A DNA stretch of 35,490 nt, taken from the NCBI GenBank assembly GCA_016218025.1, contig JACRFD010000075.1, positions 1 through 35,490 on the forward strand, read 5' to 3'. The notes under the pieces are model-generated. The model searched no databases. It was not told the origin of the DNA and was given only the letters and a program-made list of their open reading frames with translations. Positions within the stretch are counted from its first letter, which is position 1; each line of letters begins with the position of its first letter. This DNA is from Ignavibacteriales bacterium. GTDB taxonomy: Bacteria > Bacteroidota > Ignavibacteria > UBA10030 > SZUA-254. Positions 8,547 to 16,725 of this stretch are shown one piece after another. The position numbers and the translations under genes are program-made.

Positions 8547-10688
8547 ATGGAACATCTAGATAAATTAAAAGAGAAGTTGATTAACTTCTTCAATAAATAT
8601 CCTTCCGAGCAATTTAAATCAAATGTAATTGCCCGTAGACTGGCAATAAAAGATAAATCCGAGATAAGGTTTCTTCAACAGGCGCTGAACGAATTGCACC
8701 ATGCGAAGTTAATTGCACGTGGTAAAAGGAAACGATACGGTTACACCACACCCCCATCGATAGGAAGATTCATAGGAATCGTTCGTACCACAAAACAACG
8801 CTCCGGAGTCGTAGAGCTTCTTCCTCCAAAGGTCGGCAAAGTTAAGATAGAACAAAAATTTTTGCATACAGCAATAGACGGAGATACGGTGAGCGTTGCT
8901 CTGTTTGCCCAGCCTGACAAAAATGAAAATTCAAATCAGATTCTTGAGGGGGAAATAATTGAAGTAATTGAACGGACAAGCAAACCGATTGTTGGGGTTT
9001 TTCAAAAGAGTGAACATTTTAATTTCGTCATCCCTGACGATAATAGAATCGGAAGAGATATTTATATTCCGAAAGGAAAAACTAACAAGGCGCACCACGG
9101 GAATAAAGTTGTTGTAAATATCGAATCGTGGAAAACACGAAATTTAAATCCCGAAGGAGTTGTTGTAGAAATTCTTGGTAAATCAGGTGAGTTAAGTGCT
9201 GAGATGAACGGCATCGCCAGAGAATTTCAATTGCCCACCCATTTCCCAAAAGAAGTTCTTGCTGAAGTAGATGCAATTCAAGAAATTATTTCAAAAGATG
9301 AGATCAAGCGGCGGCTCGATTTCAGAAAGAATATATGTTTTACGATCGACCCTGAAGATGCGAAAGATTTTGATGATGCGGTATCTTTAGATATTTTAAG
9401 TGACGGAAATTTTTATCTCGGAGTCCATATTGCAGATGTCTGTTATTACGTTGAAGAGAATTCACTGTTAGATAAAGAAGCATTCAAGAGGGGTACGAGC
9501 GTATATCTTTCAGATGAAGTAATCCCTATGCTACCGGAAAAATTATCGAATTCTTTATGTAGTCTTCGCCCTAAAGAAGATCGCTTGACATATTCGGTTT
9601 TTATGGCCATAACACCAAAAGGAATTGTTAAAGATTATGAAGTTAAAAAAAGTGTTATTCACAGCAAACGCCGGTTTACTTATGAAGAAGTACAAAAAAT
9701 AATCGAAACCGGAAAAGGCGATTTTTCAGATATCATTGCGGAGATGAAAAATTTAAGCTCTATTCTATTAAAGAAGAGAACCAAAGAAGGAAGTATCGAT
9801 TTTGAATCTGTAGAAACAAAATTCCGCTTCGATGAAAACGGTAAACCTACTGAGATAATAAAAAAAGAACGGCTTGATGCTCACAGGTTAGTTGAAGAAT
9901 TCATGCTTCTTGCAAATCAAACTGTTGCCAAAAGTATTGGAAAGTTTAAGAAAGAAGAAAATATTCGTCCGTTTGTTTACCGGACACACGATTTACCGCC
10001 ACCCGATAAATTGTCCGATCTCGCCTCGTTTGTAGAACACCTCGGTTACGCTTTTAACATATCGGGCGGAGTAACAAGCAAAGCGTTGCAAAAACTTTTA
10101 GGCGATGTGAAAGGAACGGAAGAAGAGAATGTTATCAATGAAGTTGCAATCAGATCAATGGCAAAAGCAGAATATTCAGATGTAAATACCGGGCATTTCG
10201 GATTGGGCTTTAAATATTACACGCATTTCACATCTCCAATCAGGCGTTATCCCGATTTGATAGTTCATAGACTTTTATTTGAGTATCAGGACAAAATGCC
10301 CCATAGTCGGAGGAAAGAATTAATTTCGAGACTACCCGAGATTTGCGATCACTCATCTCAGATGGAAAGGATCGCGATGGAAGCAGAACGGGCTTCGGTA
10401 AAAGTGATGCAAGTGGAGTTTATGAAACGGCATGTAGGCGAGCAATTTCATGCGATAATTTCCGGAGTTACAAATTACGGTTTATACGTTGAGATTACCG
10501 ATTTGCTTGTTGAGGGTTTGGTTCATGTTCGTGATATGGAAGATGATTTTTATCTATTCGATGATAAGCAATTTGCACTTCTGGGCAGGCACACTAAAAA
10601 AAGATACCGTTTGGGAGATAAAGTCCAAATCCAGGTGATAAGAGTTGATCCGGAGGAAAGAGAAATTGATTTTATGCTTGCTGAATAA
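8547..10688 (+). CDS. rnr: Ribonuclease R
   Basis: RNase R is a processive 3'-5' exoribonuclease that degrades structured RNA. The 713-residue product has an N-terminal winged-helix region (1-70), cold-shock/OB domains (about 75-215), the RNB catalytic domain with the acidic cluster DPEDAKDFDDA (268-278) that binds magnesium, SVYLSDEVIPMLPEKLSN, and HFTSPIRRYPDLIVHR. A C-terminal S1 RNA-binding domain follows (about 630-713, GVTNYGLYVEITDLLVEGLVHV). The winged-helix domain and length favour RNase R over RNase II. It starts 9 nt after tamB and is probably co-transcribed. Confidence 0.95.
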   Translation: MEHLDKLKEKLINFFNKYPSEQFKSNVIARRLAIKDKSEIRFLQQALNELHHAKLIARGKRKRYGYTTPPSIGRFIGIVRTTKQRSGVVELLPPKVGKVKIEQKFLHTAIDGDTVSVALFAQPDKNENSNQILEGEIIEVIERTSKPIVGVFQKSEHFNFVIPDDNRIGRDIYIPKGKTNKAHHGNKVVVNIESWKTRNLNPEGVVVEILGKSGELSAEMNGIAREFQLPTHFPKEVLAEVDAIQEIISKDEIKRRLDFRKNICFTIDPEDAKDFDDAVSLDILSDGNFYLGVHIADVCYYVEENSLLDKEAFKRGTSVYLSDEVIPMLPEKLSNSLCSLRPKEDRLTYSVFMAITPKGIVKDYEVKKSVIHSKRRFTYEEVQKIIETGKGDFSDIIAEMKNLSSILLKKRTKEGSIDFESVETKFRFDENGKPTEIIKKERLDAHRLVEEFMLLANQTVAKSIGKFKKEENIRPFVYRTHDLPPPDKLSDLASFVEHLGYAFNISGGVTSKALQKLLGDVKGTEEENVINEVAIRSMAKAEYSDVNTGHFGLGFKYYTHFTSPIRRYPDLIVHRLLFEYQDKMPHSRRKELISRLPEICDHSSQMERIAMEAERASVKVMQVEFMKRHVGEQFHAIISGVTNYGLYVEITDLLVEGLVHVRDMEDDFYLFDDKQFALLGRHTKKRYRLGDKVQIQVIRVDPEEREIDFMLAE

Positions 10689-10763
10689 AATCGATTTTTT
10701 TATTATCATTTTTTAGCTATATTCAAATTCAATAATTCAACAACAACAAAATTTTTGAACTAA

Positions 10764-11405
10764 ATGGAATTAATAAATACTCTTTTCGACTTCATTATTC
10801 ACATCGATGTACATTTACAGCAGCTCATTGCCACTTACGGCAGCTGGACATATGCAATTCTTTTCTTAATAATTTTTTGTGAAACGGGACTTGTCATCAC
10901 CCCCTTTTTACCGGGCGATTCTTTACTATTTGCGGCAGGGACATTTGCCGCTGCAGGATCACTTGATCCGTGGTGGCTGTTTCTGCTTCTTTCTATTGCG
11001 GCATTCTTAGGTGATACTGTTAATTATTGGTTCGGAGCCATTGTAGGTCCGAAAATATTTCATAAAGAAAATGTTAAATTTTTAAATAAAGAATATCTGG
11101 AACGAACGCACAAATTTTACGAAAAGCACGGAGGTAAAACGATCATTTTTGCAAGGTTCATTCCAATCATCCGAACATTCGCCCCCTTCGTTGCGGGTAT
11201 CGGCAGGATGACTTACATTAAATTTATCAGTTACAATATTATCGGAGGCATACTTTGGGTCGCCACTTTTGTTTTTGCAGGTTATTACTTTGCAAATATA
11301 TCAGTCGTAAAAAATAATTTCACCATGGTGATATTTGCAATAATCATAATCTCGGCTATTCCCCCAGTAATAGAATATCTCAGAATAAAATTTAAATCAA
11401 AATAA
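10764..11405 (+). CDS. DedA-family (SNARE-associated/VTT) inner-membrane protein
   Basis: The 213-residue product has five or six hydrophobic segments and the DedA signatures: [19 protein letters not shown] (about 38-56), [11 protein letters not shown] (about 78-88) and the amphipathic [21 protein letters not shown] (about 129-149), whose arginines and prolines are typical. Recent work links members of this family to flipping of lipid carriers such as undecaprenyl phosphate or phospholipids across the inner membrane; which one applies here is unknown. It follows rnr by 75 nt on the same strand and converges on queF 20 nt downstream. No clear Shine-Dalgarno is seen. Confidence 0.9.
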   Translation: MELINTLFDFIIHIDVHLQQLIATYGSWTYAILFLIIFCETGLVITPFLPGDSLLFAAGTFAAAGSLDPWWLFLLLSIAAFLGDTVNYWFGAIVGPKIFHKENVKFLNKEYLERTHKFYEKHGGKTIIFARFIPIIRTFAPFVAGIGRMTYIKFISYNIIGGILWVATFVFAGYYFANISVVKNNFTMVIFAIIIISAIPPVIEYLRIKFKSK

Positions 11406-11425
11406 AAAATAATTATTTGCTGTTT

Positions 11426-11836
11426 TTATCTTTTACCCCGCTCAGCCGTTGTTATGGTGTGCAAGCCGCCACGGACTTTATAATCAGCTACAACTTTCAT
11501 CCACTTAGGATTACAGCATTTAACCAGATCATTCAGAATTCTATTAACAACATGTTCTTGATATATACCTGTATTGCGGTAAGAGAAGAGATAATATTTT
11601 AGCGAACGAAGTTCTATAATTTCATTCCTCGGTATATAGATAATCTTTAATGTTGCAAAATCAGGAAGACCTGAATATGGACATACAGCCGTGAATTCAT
11701 CGGTATCAATACTCACTTCAATATTTTTTCCCGGATACTCATAAGTAATTGTTTCGAGCACCTCGGTGTCTATAGATTCAAGACTTTCGGTGTCGTACCG
11801 CTTGTCTAAACCTTTAAGTTTTTGTTTCTTTTTCAT
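11426..11836 (-). CDS. queF: preQ0 reductase, NADPH-dependent 7-cyano-7-deazaguanine reductase (QueF, short type)
   Basis: QueF reduces the nitrile of preQ0 to the amine of preQ1 in queuosine biosynthesis for tRNA. The 136-residue product belongs to the short (type I) class. Cys52 in TAVCPYSGLPDFATL is the residue that forms the thioimide with substrate, and Asp59 in the same motif is the acid. The NADPH/substrate signature ELRSLKYYLFSYRNTGIYQEH follows. No other queuosine gene is nearby, and I found no preQ1 riboswitch-like fold in the region upstream (11837-11960). Confidence 0.94.
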   Translation of the reverse strand: MKKKQKLKGLDKRYDTESLESIDTEVLETITYEYPGKNIEVSIDTDEFTAVCPYSGLPDFATLKIIYIPRNEIIELRSLKYYLFSYRNTGIYQEHVVNRILNDLVKCCNPKWMKVVADYKVRGGLHTITTAERGKR

Positions 11837-11960
11837 ATCAATTAATTTGAGATTTTTTATAAATTTATTTTAGAATTAGCCGTTTTTAAGCCAAAAATCA
11901 AATATTTTGGGCATTTTATCTTTAATATAAGAATTAAGCGTGATAAATTTCGATTTAAGG

Positions 11961-11989
11961 TTGACATTCCTCTTACAATTCAATATATT
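11961..11989 (+). promoter_or_regulatory. Strong sigma70-type promoter for the coiled-coil gene pair
   Basis: A perfect TTGACA (11961-11966) and TATATT (11984-11989) are separated by 17 bp. The start point would be near 11996, leaving a 30-nt leader with GAAAGGA (12014-12020) before the GTG start at 12026. This is one of the best promoter matches in the window. Confidence 0.65.
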
Positions 11990-12025
11990 TTGCCAGTTTA
12001 GAGAGTCTTAGTTGAAAGGATATTA

Positions 12026-14482
12026 GTGAACGGATCAAACGAAAATTTGTCAAAAGATTTAGAGCAACGCATCACAAAAGCAAAAAAAGAAGCTTTCGAA
12101 GATGCATCTTCCCGCATCGAAGCCGATATAATGGAAAGAGCCAACAATCTTTTTAGTGCGCATAAATTACGCGAAGAGCAAGAATATAAATCTAAACTTC
12201 GAAATATTACCGCCGAGCGTGAAGCCGAAGAAAATAAAATCAGGACAGTAGCAGAAGAATTCATTGAGAGAATCAAAAAAGAACTGCGGAATAAAATAGA
12301 AATACGTTTGAAACAGGAGGAAGAGGAACGCCGGCGAGTGGAAGAAGAACAACGAAAACAGGAAGAAGCAAGGCTCCGGCAGCTTGAAGAGGAAGCAAAA
12401 CACCAGCGAGAAGAACTTGAAGCTAAGCGGGCAGAAGAAGAACGAAGAAGAATGGAGGAAGAATTAAAAAAACAGGAAGAAGAAAGACAAAAGCGTCTTG
12501 CTGAAGAACAAAAACGGATTGAAGAAGAAGAACGCCAGAGGGAGATGTTGCAAAAACAAAGAGAAGCAGAAAGGAAATTAAAAGATGCAGAAAAGGATGC
12601 CCGGGTAAAATCGTTAATTGCGAATGCCAATGAATATATCAAAGCAGGCAACCTTGAACTGGCGAAAGTTGAAATTGCAAAAGCTCTTGTAAACGATCCT
12701 CATAATACCGAAGCTCGCGAAATCGAGGCAAGAATAAAACCTGCAAAGGTTGAAACTCCCGCTGTTCTCGCTGAAGAAATCAAAGAAAAACAAAAACCAA
12801 CGGACAATGAAAAGAAGATAACCGATCCGGTAACACAGCAGGAATCCAGGAAAAGATTATCACCAAAATATTTAATAGCCGCTATCGTTATTGTTTCTAT
12901 CTTGGCAATTATAATAATATTCCAGATGAAAAAATATGTCCTTACCCTTCCAGTAAAAATTGCGGTTATGCCGTGGATAGATAAAGACAAAACTATTGAG
13001 GAAAATGTTCTCGGCACTGCTCTTGCCGAGGAAGTTGCAGACAAATTTTCCTCTGTTTCTTCATCTCCGGTTATGGGTTTTGGTTCTGCCTATCAACTTA
13101 TGCATAAGACTTCATTGCCACAGCAAGAAGTGTTTCGTCTCGGATTCACTTATGCATTGAGGGGGAAGTTACAAAGGGCCGGATCCAACTTTGTACTTGA
13201 ACTGGAATTGACAGACTCTTTGGGTAAGATGGCATGGACAACTAAATTTCCAACGTCATCAACCGGTTTATCATTGCTACCAGGAGAAATCACAAAACAA
13301 ATTTCCGAAGTACTTGGACTGCCGGTATCAACCGATGAATCTAACAAAAAAATTCAAAACACAAGTAAAAATCCTGATTCATATTCATTCTACCTGCGGT
13401 GCAGGGAAATGCTCAATCGACAGACCCCTGAGACTATAAAAAATGCATACGATTTGATTCTTCAAGCAATTCAGGAAGATCCAAAATTTGCAGAAGGCTT
13501 AGCCCTTGCGGCAGAGATTATTGCTATCCAGTTGGAAAATGGAATTTCTTACGGAGACTCGATTTTTTACCGAGGTAAAAACCTTGCCGATGCAGCAATC
13601 GAAGCAAATCCACGACTTGATTTGGGATATGTAGCTCAAGGGAAAATACTTGCGTTCAGTAAAAATTATTCACGTGCACTCATCAGCTTTGATACTGCAT
13701 TAGCCTTGACACAGAATAACATTTCTGCATGGTTTGAAAAAGGCAAAATAGCATTAAAGCTTGGAAAAACTCAAGAAGCCTTGGACGCATTAAACCGTGC
13801 CTATCAATTAGATCCATGCAACCCTGAACTCTTAAAAACTTGTGCCGAAGCATATCAATTAGCCGATAAACCGAAAATAGCAATGGCATTTCATGACAAT
13901 GCCGCAAAATTTTCATTTGATTCACTTTCGTACCTAACAGGTCCAGTGTCCGATGCTATATTAGTCGATCCAGAACTGCGGCTCTCACAAAGTCAAAGAA
14001 TTCTTTCCGCTTCCGAAAAAAGGATGATTATAAGTCAGAATGATTATCATTCGTTATATAACTATGCAAGACTTAAACAGGTAATGGGACATCTGGATGC
14101 CGATAAATTATTAAAGAAATTGGAAGAAATATTGCAGGAAATAATTCGAAAATCTCCAAAGGATGCCCGCGCAATCGTTTATTTAGCATTGGCTGAAACA
14201 CGCTTGGGTAAATTCCCTGAGGGTGTATCAATCGCTCAGCGAGCTATGCTGATAGCTCCTAATGATGCTATCGTAAAATACAAGGTTGCACAGATGTTTT
14301 CACTACAGATGTATTCTCAAAAAGAAAAAAGATTTGATGAAAAAAAGAAAACGGAAGCAGCAAGATATCTTCGTGAAGCTATCTCATTAAATTTCAAGAT
14401 AGATGAGATTGTCAATGCTGATTTCTTCAATATGTTCGACAGGCCCGAATATAAAACGGCAATTCAAGACCGTGGACGTTAA
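12026..14482 (+). CDS. Membrane protein with cytoplasmic charged coiled coil, TolB/FlgO-like domain and TPR repeats
   Basis: The 818-residue protein is not one I can name. In order: an extremely Glu/Lys/Arg-rich coiled coil (about 10-195, with repeats like EEERRRVEEEQRKQEEARL); one TPR-like hairpin (about 193-230, NANEYIKAGNLELAKVEIAKAL); a proline/lysine linker; a single transmembrane helix (about 281-301, YLIAAIVIVSILAIIIIF); and a domain with VKIAVMPW (about 310) then TYALRGKLQRAGSNFVLELEL. This last domain resembles the TolB-N/FlgO-like domain often paired with TPRs in adenylate-cyclase-type proteins. Several TPRs follow (about 440-810). With no signal peptide, a cytoplasmic coil and an exported TPR half are expected. 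The start is GTG at 12026 with GAAAGGA upstream. It is probably co-transcribed with the next gene, which shares the coil-plus-TPR design. Confidence 0.75.
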   Translation: MNGSNENLSKDLEQRITKAKKEAFEDASSRIEADIMERANNLFSAHKLREEQEYKSKLRNITAEREAEENKIRTVAEEFIERIKKELRNKIEIRLKQEEEERRRVEEEQRKQEEARLRQLEEEAKHQREELEAKRAEEERRRMEEELKKQEEERQKRLAEEQKRIEEEERQREMLQKQREAERKLKDAEKDARVKSLIANANEYIKAGNLELAKVEIAKALVNDPHNTEAREIEARIKPAKVETPAVLAEEIKEKQKPTDNEKKITDPVTQQESRKRLSPKYLIAAIVIVSILAIIIIFQMKKYVLTLPVKIAVMPWIDKDKTIEENVLGTALAEEVADKFSSVSSSPVMGFGSAYQLMHKTSLPQQEVFRLGFTYALRGKLQRAGSNFVLELELTDSLGKMAWTTKFPTSSTGLSLLPGEITKQISEVLGLPVSTDESNKKIQNTSKNPDSYSFYLRCREMLNRQTPETIKNAYDLILQAIQEDPKFAEGLALAAEIIAIQLENGISYGDSIFYRGKNLADAAIEANPRLDLGYVAQGKILAFSKNYSRALISFDTALALTQNNISAWFEKGKIALKLGKTQEALDALNRAYQLDPCNPELLKTCAEAYQLADKPKIAMAFHDNAAKFSFDSLSYLTGPVSDAILVDPELRLSQSQRILSASEKRMIISQNDYHSLYNYARLKQVMGHLDADKLLKKLEEILQEIIRKSPKDARAIVYLALAETRLGKFPEGVSIAQRAMLIAPNDAIVKYKVAQMFSLQMYSQKEKRFDEKKKTEAARYLREAISLNFKIDEIVNADFFNMFDRPEYKTAIQDRGR

Positions 14483-14515
14483 ACGATTTTATAATCTATA
14501 TCGACAGGTAACACT

Positions 14516-15832
14516 TTGAGCAAAAAAGAAAAAAATAAGGACGATGCCGAAAGTAAACGGCAGGCAAGCGAACTTCTTAAACACGCAGACAAACTTTTAA
14601 AGGCTGAAGATTTCAAAGGTGCTTTGGAAAAGATCGATCTTGCACTTGAAATTGAACCGGGTAATTTTTATGCAAGAGCTTACAAAGATAGGATTCTGAC
14701 TCAATTAGAACATTCCGGTGAATTGACCGAAAATGAAAATCAGGAATCGAATGATGAAGATATTTTAAAGAAAAAAATAGAAGCGAATCAGCAGCGTGCC
14801 GGCGAGGAAAAGAAACGGCACGAAGCCGACAATAAACGGGCAGAAACAGAATTACGCAGGCGAGCCCAAGAAATCGAAACCCGCCGCTTGGAGGAAGATA
14901 AAACACGGAGAGTAAATGATGAAGACCGCCGGAAACTCGAATCCGAAATAAAGAAAAAAAATGATGAGGAACGAAAACGATTAGAGGAAGAAACAAGAAG
15001 ACGGATAGGTGAGGAAAGATTACGGCTCCAGGAAGAAATTAAAAAAAGAGAGGAAGAAATAAAAAGAAAAACCGAGGAAGAAGCAAAACGCAGGGCTGAA
15101 GAGGAGGAACGAAGAAAACGTGAAGAGATTGAAGAACGTGAACAACGCCGAATGGAAGAAGAACGAAGACTGCGGGAGATGGAAGAACGAAAAAGACTTG
15201 AAGAAGAAGCCAAGCAACGTCTTGAAGAAGAGTTGAGAAAACGGCTCGAGAACGAAAGAATCAGAAAACGGGAAGAACAAATGATTCAATCTGCCCGCGA
15301 AGAAGGACGTCAGGAAGCAGTTCAACAAAAAATAATAGACTATTTAAACAAAGCAAAAGAGATGATTGTGCAGCAGAATAACGATGCAGCTGCCTTTGAA
15401 ATCCAAAAAATATTATTGCTCGACCCGGAACATATCGAAGGAATTCAACTTGAACAAATGATTCAAAAACAAAAACTTAATTTTGAATCTCAACAACTCA
15501 ACGAAATAAAACCGATTTCACATACTTTGAATATGGATTTATTTAAAGAAGGTTTAAAAATTGCTTGGAAGGATGGGATCCCGAATGAAAATCTTCAAAA
15601 TTTATTACTTGAATTGGGGTCGGCATTATCAATCACTCAAACTGAATGGCAGGAATTAACTCAACAGGCGAAAAACGAAATTTATATTGAAGCTATGCGA
15701 AGCGCCTGGCAAGACGGTGATCTATCACCTGTTGATGTTAAGTATTTAGAAAAGTTACGCAATGAACTTCCGGTTACTGCCGAAGAACATTTAACAATCG
15801 AACAAAATATAAGAAAAGAGTTCGGTTATTGA
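14516..15832 (+). CDS. Cytoplasmic TPR and charged coiled-coil protein with duplicated helical C-terminus
   Basis: I do not recognise the 438-residue product as a named family. A TPR-like pair lies at about 16-52 (LLKHADKLLKAEDFKGALEK). A Glu/Arg/Lys coiled coil of about 180 residues follows (75-260), then a second TPR-like hairpin (about 278-315). The C-terminal 105 residues hold two similar helical units, LKIAWKDGIPNENLQNLLLE and MRSAWQDGDLSPVDVKYLEK. Their A..DG.(L/I)...(E/D)...L pattern recalls TerB-like helical domains. There is no signal peptide or membrane segment, so it should be cytoplasmic, where the coil of the upstream membrane protein also lies. The start is TTG at 14516, 33 nt after the previous stop. 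Its stop lies 1 nt from the stop of the convergent gene. Confidence 0.72.
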   Translation: MSKKEKNKDDAESKRQASELLKHADKLLKAEDFKGALEKIDLALEIEPGNFYARAYKDRILTQLEHSGELTENENQESNDEDILKKKIEANQQRAGEEKKRHEADNKRAETELRRRAQEIETRRLEEDKTRRVNDEDRRKLESEIKKKNDEERKRLEEETRRRIGEERLRLQEEIKKREEEIKRKTEEEAKRRAEEEERRKREEIEEREQRRMEEERRLREMEERKRLEEEAKQRLEEELRKRLENERIRKREEQMIQSAREEGRQEAVQQKIIDYLNKAKEMIVQQNNDAAAFEIQKILLLDPEHIEGIQLEQMIQKQKLNFESQQLNEIKPISHTLNMDLFKEGLKIAWKDGIPNENLQNLLLELGSALSITQTEWQELTQQAKNEIYIEAMRSAWQDGDLSPVDVKYLEKLRNELPVTAEEHLTIEQNIRKEFGY

Positions 15833-15833
15833 T

Positions 15834-16670
15834 TTAACTATCGATTGTGATGAGCGGTTTTTTTGAAAACTTAAACGGTACTTTTTGCTGGCTTGATAAA
15901 AATCGAACAGACTGCAGCAATTCAGATGTATCATTTAATAAGGGAGATATTGTTAAAGAACAATCTATTCTTTCAAACCCGCGCAAAGTGACAATAGCTT
16001 TTTCTAAGAGATAAGCAGCCGAACTGAACTTGCTTCCTTTAATAAAATGATACCCTTCGGCTAATTGAACAAAACCCTCTATAAAATGTTTTCCTTCACC
16101 GATCTGTTCACGCCATAATTCTTCCCATGCTTCGTGAGCCTCCCAAAAATATCCTTGATTAAAATGTTTCGTTCCGCTTTTAAAAAGTTCAGAGCGAGTA
16201 ATTTCACATACTTCAACAAGCAAATCCGGGTTGGACGGTTTATGAAAATGAATTTTGGGGATACGGGATCGCCAGACTTCAAGAGATCCGTTTATTCGAT
16301 CCTGATCGAAAATTCCTGAACTATAATCAAGGAATTCTAAAAGAGGTTTCACCGGAACGCTTAAAAACTCGGGCAAAAATTTCTCATCATCTAATTTTTC
16401 AACTGCTTTCTCAATACTTTGCTGAGCGCCGATTAAATCATGCCGGTTTAGCGCTTTTTGACAACTTGATGATATTTCCATTAAACCGCGCAAAAACTTT
16501 CGTTCTATTTTGGCAGAATGTTCCCAAATTAGCTCCCACGCTTCGTAAGCGTGCTGGTACTGGCCACTGTTGAAATATGAGATACCGCGTTCGAGTTCTT
16601 CCCAATCTTCAGATGAGAATGAATAATCTACGGGGACTTTATTTTGATTATCGTTGTTTTTCTTTTTCAT
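15834..16670 (-). CDS. Tandem DUF309-domain protein
   Basis: The 278-residue product contains two copies of a DUF309-like helical unit. The first is at about 25-100 (ISYFNSGQYQHAYEAWELIW, then FLRGLMEISSSCQKAL). The second, better preserved, is at about 158-235 (TKHFNQGYFWEAHEAWEELW, then FIEGFVQLAEGYHFIKG). DUF309 proteins are usually single-domain, about 100-150 residues, and carry the motif H-E-x-W-E-x-x-W; the first copy has YEAWELIW in place of HEAWEELW. Function is unknown. The gene lies 55 nt downstream of the AmrS-type gene on the same strand and could be co-transcribed. Its stop abuts the stop of the coiled-coil gene on the other strand. Confidence 0.78.
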   Translation of the reverse strand: MKKKNNDNQNKVPVDYSFSSEDWEELERGISYFNSGQYQHAYEAWELIWEHSAKIERKFLRGLMEISSSCQKALNRHDLIGAQQSIEKAVEKLDDEKFLPEFLSVPVKPLLEFLDYSSGIFDQDRINGSLEVWRSRIPKIHFHKPSNPDLLVEVCEITRSELFKSGTKHFNQGYFWEAHEAWEELWREQIGEGKHFIEGFVQLAEGYHFIKGSKFSSAAYLLEKAIVTLRGFERIDCSLTISPLLNDTSELLQSVRFLSSQQKVPFKFSKKPLITIDS

Positions 16671-16725
16671 AAAATAAAATTCTTACTTCAGTCAAAATAA
16701 GAAAAAGAAACCGCACATGCAATTT

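Noticed and set aside
11837..11960. Possible preQ1 riboswitch upstream of queF
   Set aside because: I looked for the short hairpin with an A-rich tail and a pseudoknot partner near the ribosome site and saw no match.
11998..12651. Long minus-strand open frame (217 codons) opposite the coiled-coil gene
   Set aside because: It is the antisense of Glu/Arg-rich codons and reads as Ser/Cys/Phe-rich low-complexity protein with no motif; the plus-strand gene has a promoter, ribosome site and domains.
14788..15213. Minus-strand Ser/Arg-rich open frame opposite the second coiled-coil gene
   Set aside because: It is the same antisense artefact of repeated GAA/CGA codons.
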